Source: Ruegeria arenilitoris (GTDB taxonomy: Bacteria > Pseudomonadota > Alphaproteobacteria > Rhodobacterales > Rhodobacteraceae). From it: a DNA stretch of 64,000 bases. Numbering within the stretch: the first letter of the stretch is position 1; each line of letters starts with the position of its first letter. The position numbers and the translations under genes are program-made. The notes below the pieces were generated by a model. It saw only the letters and a program-made list of their open reading frames with translations, searched no databases and was not told where the DNA came from. Below, piece after piece: positions 62,082 to 64,000 of this stretch. Where the stretch lies: assembly GCF_042675705.1 (NCBI RefSeq), contig NZ_JBHTJJ010000001.1. The stretch is one strand, 5' to 3'.

Positions 62082-62876
62082 ATGCGCCTTACGGTCCTGT
62101 CCGTTTTCATTGCACTGAGTGCCCCCGTGGCGGCGCAGTCCGCTCCCTGCGGGAACACAGGCGCTGGTTTTGAAGCCTGGAAGGCCGATTTTGCCAAGCA
62201 GGCGCGCAAAGCCGGAGTAAAGAAAAAAGGGCTGCAGGCTCTGGCGCAAACCCAATACGCCACACGGACCATCGCCGCGGATCGGGGGCAGAAAAGCTTC
62301 AAATACTCCCTCGACAAGTTCATGAAGGTTCGAGGGGCGGATACGATCGTGGCCCAGGGGCGCAAGCGCAAGGCCCGAAACCCGGAATTCTACGCGGCGC
62401 TGGAGCGTCAGTACGGTGTCCCGGCCGGCGTTCTGATTGCCATTCACGGCATGGAAACCGGGTTCGGAAACTTCATGGGCGACAGCCAGGTTGTTTCCGC
62501 AATCACAACATTGGCCTACGATTGTCGACGGTCCGACTTCTTTGTTCCCCATGCCATCGGAGCGCTGAAACTGGTCGATCAGGGGGCGATCACGGTGGCA
62601 ACAAAAGGGGCAAAACATGGCGAGTTGGGCCACACCCAGTTTCTGCCCGGCAATGCTCTGACCTATGGCGTGGACGCCACGGGTGACGGGCGCGTGGACT
62701 TCTACAACATGACGGATGCCTTGGCCTCAACCGCAAATTTTCTTCGGCAGAAAGGGTGGAAACCCGGCCGCGGCTATCAACCCGGCGAGCCGAATTTTGC
62801 GGTGATCCAGCAATGGAATGCCGCATCGGTTTACCAAAAATCAATTGCGATCATGGCCGCTCGAATCGACAACTGA
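62082..62876 (+). CDS. Lytic murein transglycosylase, MltB-like
   Basis: 264 residues. Signal peptide (VLSVFIALSAPVAAQS), then an SLT2 domain: GVLIAIHGMETGFGNFMGDS with the catalytic Glu, and GELGHTQFLPGNALTYGVD, DGRVDFYNMTDALASTANFL. 16 bp after the binding-protein gene. Cleaves peptidoglycan to anhydromuropeptides. Confidence 0.92.
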   Translation: MRLTVLSVFIALSAPVAAQSAPCGNTGAGFEAWKADFAKQARKAGVKKKGLQALAQTQYATRTIAADRGQKSFKYSLDKFMKVRGADTIVAQGRKRKARNPEFYAALERQYGVPAGVLIAIHGMETGFGNFMGDSQVVSAITTLAYDCRRSDFFVPHAIGALKLVDQGAITVATKGAKHGELGHTQFLPGNALTYGVDATGDGRVDFYNMTDALASTANFLRQKGWKPGRGYQPGEPNFAVIQQWNAASVYQKSIAIMAARIDN

Positions 62877-63006
62877 GGCTTTGTCGGCAACCGGACCACC
62901 GCACTCAATTCCGCCACATTGCTGCCACAGTGTCAGGCGGAACGCTCTAATTTCTTGGTTTCCAAAGCGTAATCAATCGTCGCAAAAATTCATTTTTTTG
63001 CAATAT

Positions 63007-63021
63007 GGTCAAAATTTGACC
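63007..63021. promoter_or_regulatory. Palindrome upstream of the hypothetical gene at 63075
   Basis: GGTCAAA-A-TTTGACC, perfect 7 bp arms, 53 bp before the start codon; resembles an operator for a dimeric repressor. Unproven. Confidence 0.4.
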
Positions 63022-63074
63022 CTCATCACCGACTAAAGTGTTGGTTCAGTATTCGTACGGCAGAGGGCAAGACT

Positions 63075-63983
63075 GTGACCACGAAGCACAGATACCACGG
63101 TGGCCTGCAATTCAACGGCGACACGAACGGCGCGTTGGAGCGGTTCGGCCATATCGTGGTGGCAACTCTTGAGGACTACGGGCATCTTGTGGAACGCAAG
63201 ACCCTGCTGAGCCAGACCGAGGCAACCATCGTGTCCAGCCAGTACCTTGTCCGTTTGACCCTCGAGTCCGAACCCCGGGAGACCAGCGACCGCTTTGGGC
63301 GTCTGGACCGTACGGTTGGCCTGAAGACCATGGTGCGCCCATCGGCGACACGCCCGCGCAACCGATTGGTGATTTCGGTCTCGCCTGTTTCAGGCCTGAT
63401 GGATGACCCTGAGATTTCCGAGTTGATGCTTGTCGTCATGCTGTATCGGATGGTCGACATCTGCTCGACGCAACGAGTGGAATGGCTGTCGCCGAAAACC
63501 GTTTTGACGATCGAACAGTTCATGGGCGCGTTTGACTCGTTGATGCCACGCAAGCAGCGGAACCGCCGCGAGGCGTTCGAGGCGGTCAGCGGACCTTTTG
63601 CGGGCCTTGAGCCCGCAGCAACTGATGACCACGAGGCCGTCAAAGCACCGGCAAAGCCGCCTCGCCCGATTCAATTGACCGATGAGCAATTGCTCAGCAT
63701 CGCCTTCCGTTCCGACGAGGCCGACGCACCCGTTTCTGATGCGCCGGCCGCGACGGATAACGATGAAGACCGGCCCAGTGACGCATTGCGACTGACCAGC
63801 TGGGCCCTGACCGGTGCCGTGGCCAGCCTGTCGGCCCCGATCGCTCTGTCGATGGCCGCTGTGAACCTAATCCGGGGCGAAGACTTTCGCCTGAACACTC
63901 AGGTCCTGGCCTATACGGTCGCCATCGTGTCGCTGAACTCAAGTGGCGCCTTTGCCGATGTCGCCAATGCGATCGGACTGTAA
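63075..63983 (+). CDS. Conserved hypothetical protein, probable membrane association
   Basis: 302 residues from GTG 63075 (MTTKHRYHGGLQFNGD). The N-terminal half is a soluble alpha/beta region (FGHIVVATLEDYGHLVERKT; RLVISVSPVSGLMDDPEISE). An acidic Ala/Pro linker (about 180-240) follows, then a hydrophobic C-terminus (about 245-302, LTGAVASLSAPIALSMAAV) that could hold one or two membrane helices. I do not recognise a named family. A palindrome lies in its promoter region. Confidence 0.65.
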   Translation: MTTKHRYHGGLQFNGDTNGALERFGHIVVATLEDYGHLVERKTLLSQTEATIVSSQYLVRLTLESEPRETSDRFGRLDRTVGLKTMVRPSATRPRNRLVISVSPVSGLMDDPEISELMLVVMLYRMVDICSTQRVEWLSPKTVLTIEQFMGAFDSLMPRKQRNRREAFEAVSGPFAGLEPAATDDHEAVKAPAKPPRPIQLTDEQLLSIAFRSDEADAPVSDAPAATDNDEDRPSDALRLTSWALTGAVASLSAPIALSMAAVNLIRGEDFRLNTQVLAYTVAIVSLNSSGAFADVANAIGL

Positions 63984-64000
63984 CTGAATTACCAGAAGAC

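Noticed and set aside
1..64000. tRNA, rRNA, CRISPR array, insertion sequence or phage integrase
   Set aside because: None recognised in the intergenic regions; the phage-like genes form a GTA cluster without integrase, lysogeny or replication genes.

Overview
This 64 kb window is high-GC chromosomal DNA from an alphaproteobacterium of the Rhodobacteraceae, most probably the Roseobacter group near Ruegeria. The basis is the gene content and protein style: a Rhodobacterales-type gene transfer agent (GTA) cluster, a pdhA-pdhB(lipoyl)-pdhC operon preceded by ftsB, a fabD-fabG-acpP-fabF-mltG block, rpsF-rpsR-rplI, glnB-glnA and a LuxR/LuxI pair. From memory, the order resembles the Ruegeria pomeroyi chromosome, but this was not checked. 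No tRNA, rRNA, CRISPR array or insertion sequence was recognised.

Layout. 1-9.5 kb: start of lpd (truncated by the window edge), a small membrane protein, DUF924, an MFS transporter, queA, a giant AsmA/YhdP-like protein, a Bcp peroxiredoxin and a DUF455 ferritin-like protein. 9.6-15.9 kb: an M23 peptidase overlapping a bactofilin, aquaporin Z, an ICMT-like membrane protein, a DUF3179 protein and two overlapping cyclophilins. 16-24 kb: pgk, an LprI-like secreted protein, ftsB, a sulfotransferase-like gene, pdhABC, cysE and a DksA-like protein. 24-39 kb: the GTA structural cluster, on the minus strand, from gp1 (39.0 kb) to gp15 (24.3 kb). 39.3-52.5 kb: a small secreted protein, a DEAD-box helicase, mltG, fabF, a HisA-like paralogue, a GNAT enzyme, acpP, fabG, fabD, a cytochrome b561-YceI fusion next to a stand-alone YceI, a small membrane protein, and rpsF-rpsR-rplI. 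52-64 kb: an SLT lipoprotein, luxR-luxI, tig, a porin, nnr, glnB-glnA, a periplasmic binding protein, an MltB-like transglycosylase and a conserved hypothetical protein.

The most unusual region is the GTA cluster. A near-consensus sigma70 promoter (TTGACT, 17 bp, TATAAG) lies upstream of gp1. Directly after it is a GC-rich hairpin followed by a T run, which looks like an intrinsic terminator in the leader. A short-chain dehydrogenase gene lies in the opposite orientation between terminase (gp2) and portal (gp3). The major tail gene gp9 carries a one-base frameshift in a G-rich tract. gp10 looks like an internal-deletion fusion of the usual gp10 and gp10.1. The GTA may therefore be crippled, or may depend on antitermination to express its late genes.

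A second regulatory signal is a nearly identical palindrome (arms TAGTTTA/TAAACTA, 4 bp spacer) just upstream of both lpd and pdhA. It would place the E3 gene and the E1/E2 operon, 18 kb apart, under one unknown regulator. Another inverted repeat lies directly upstream of luxR, and a sigma54-like element upstream of glnB.
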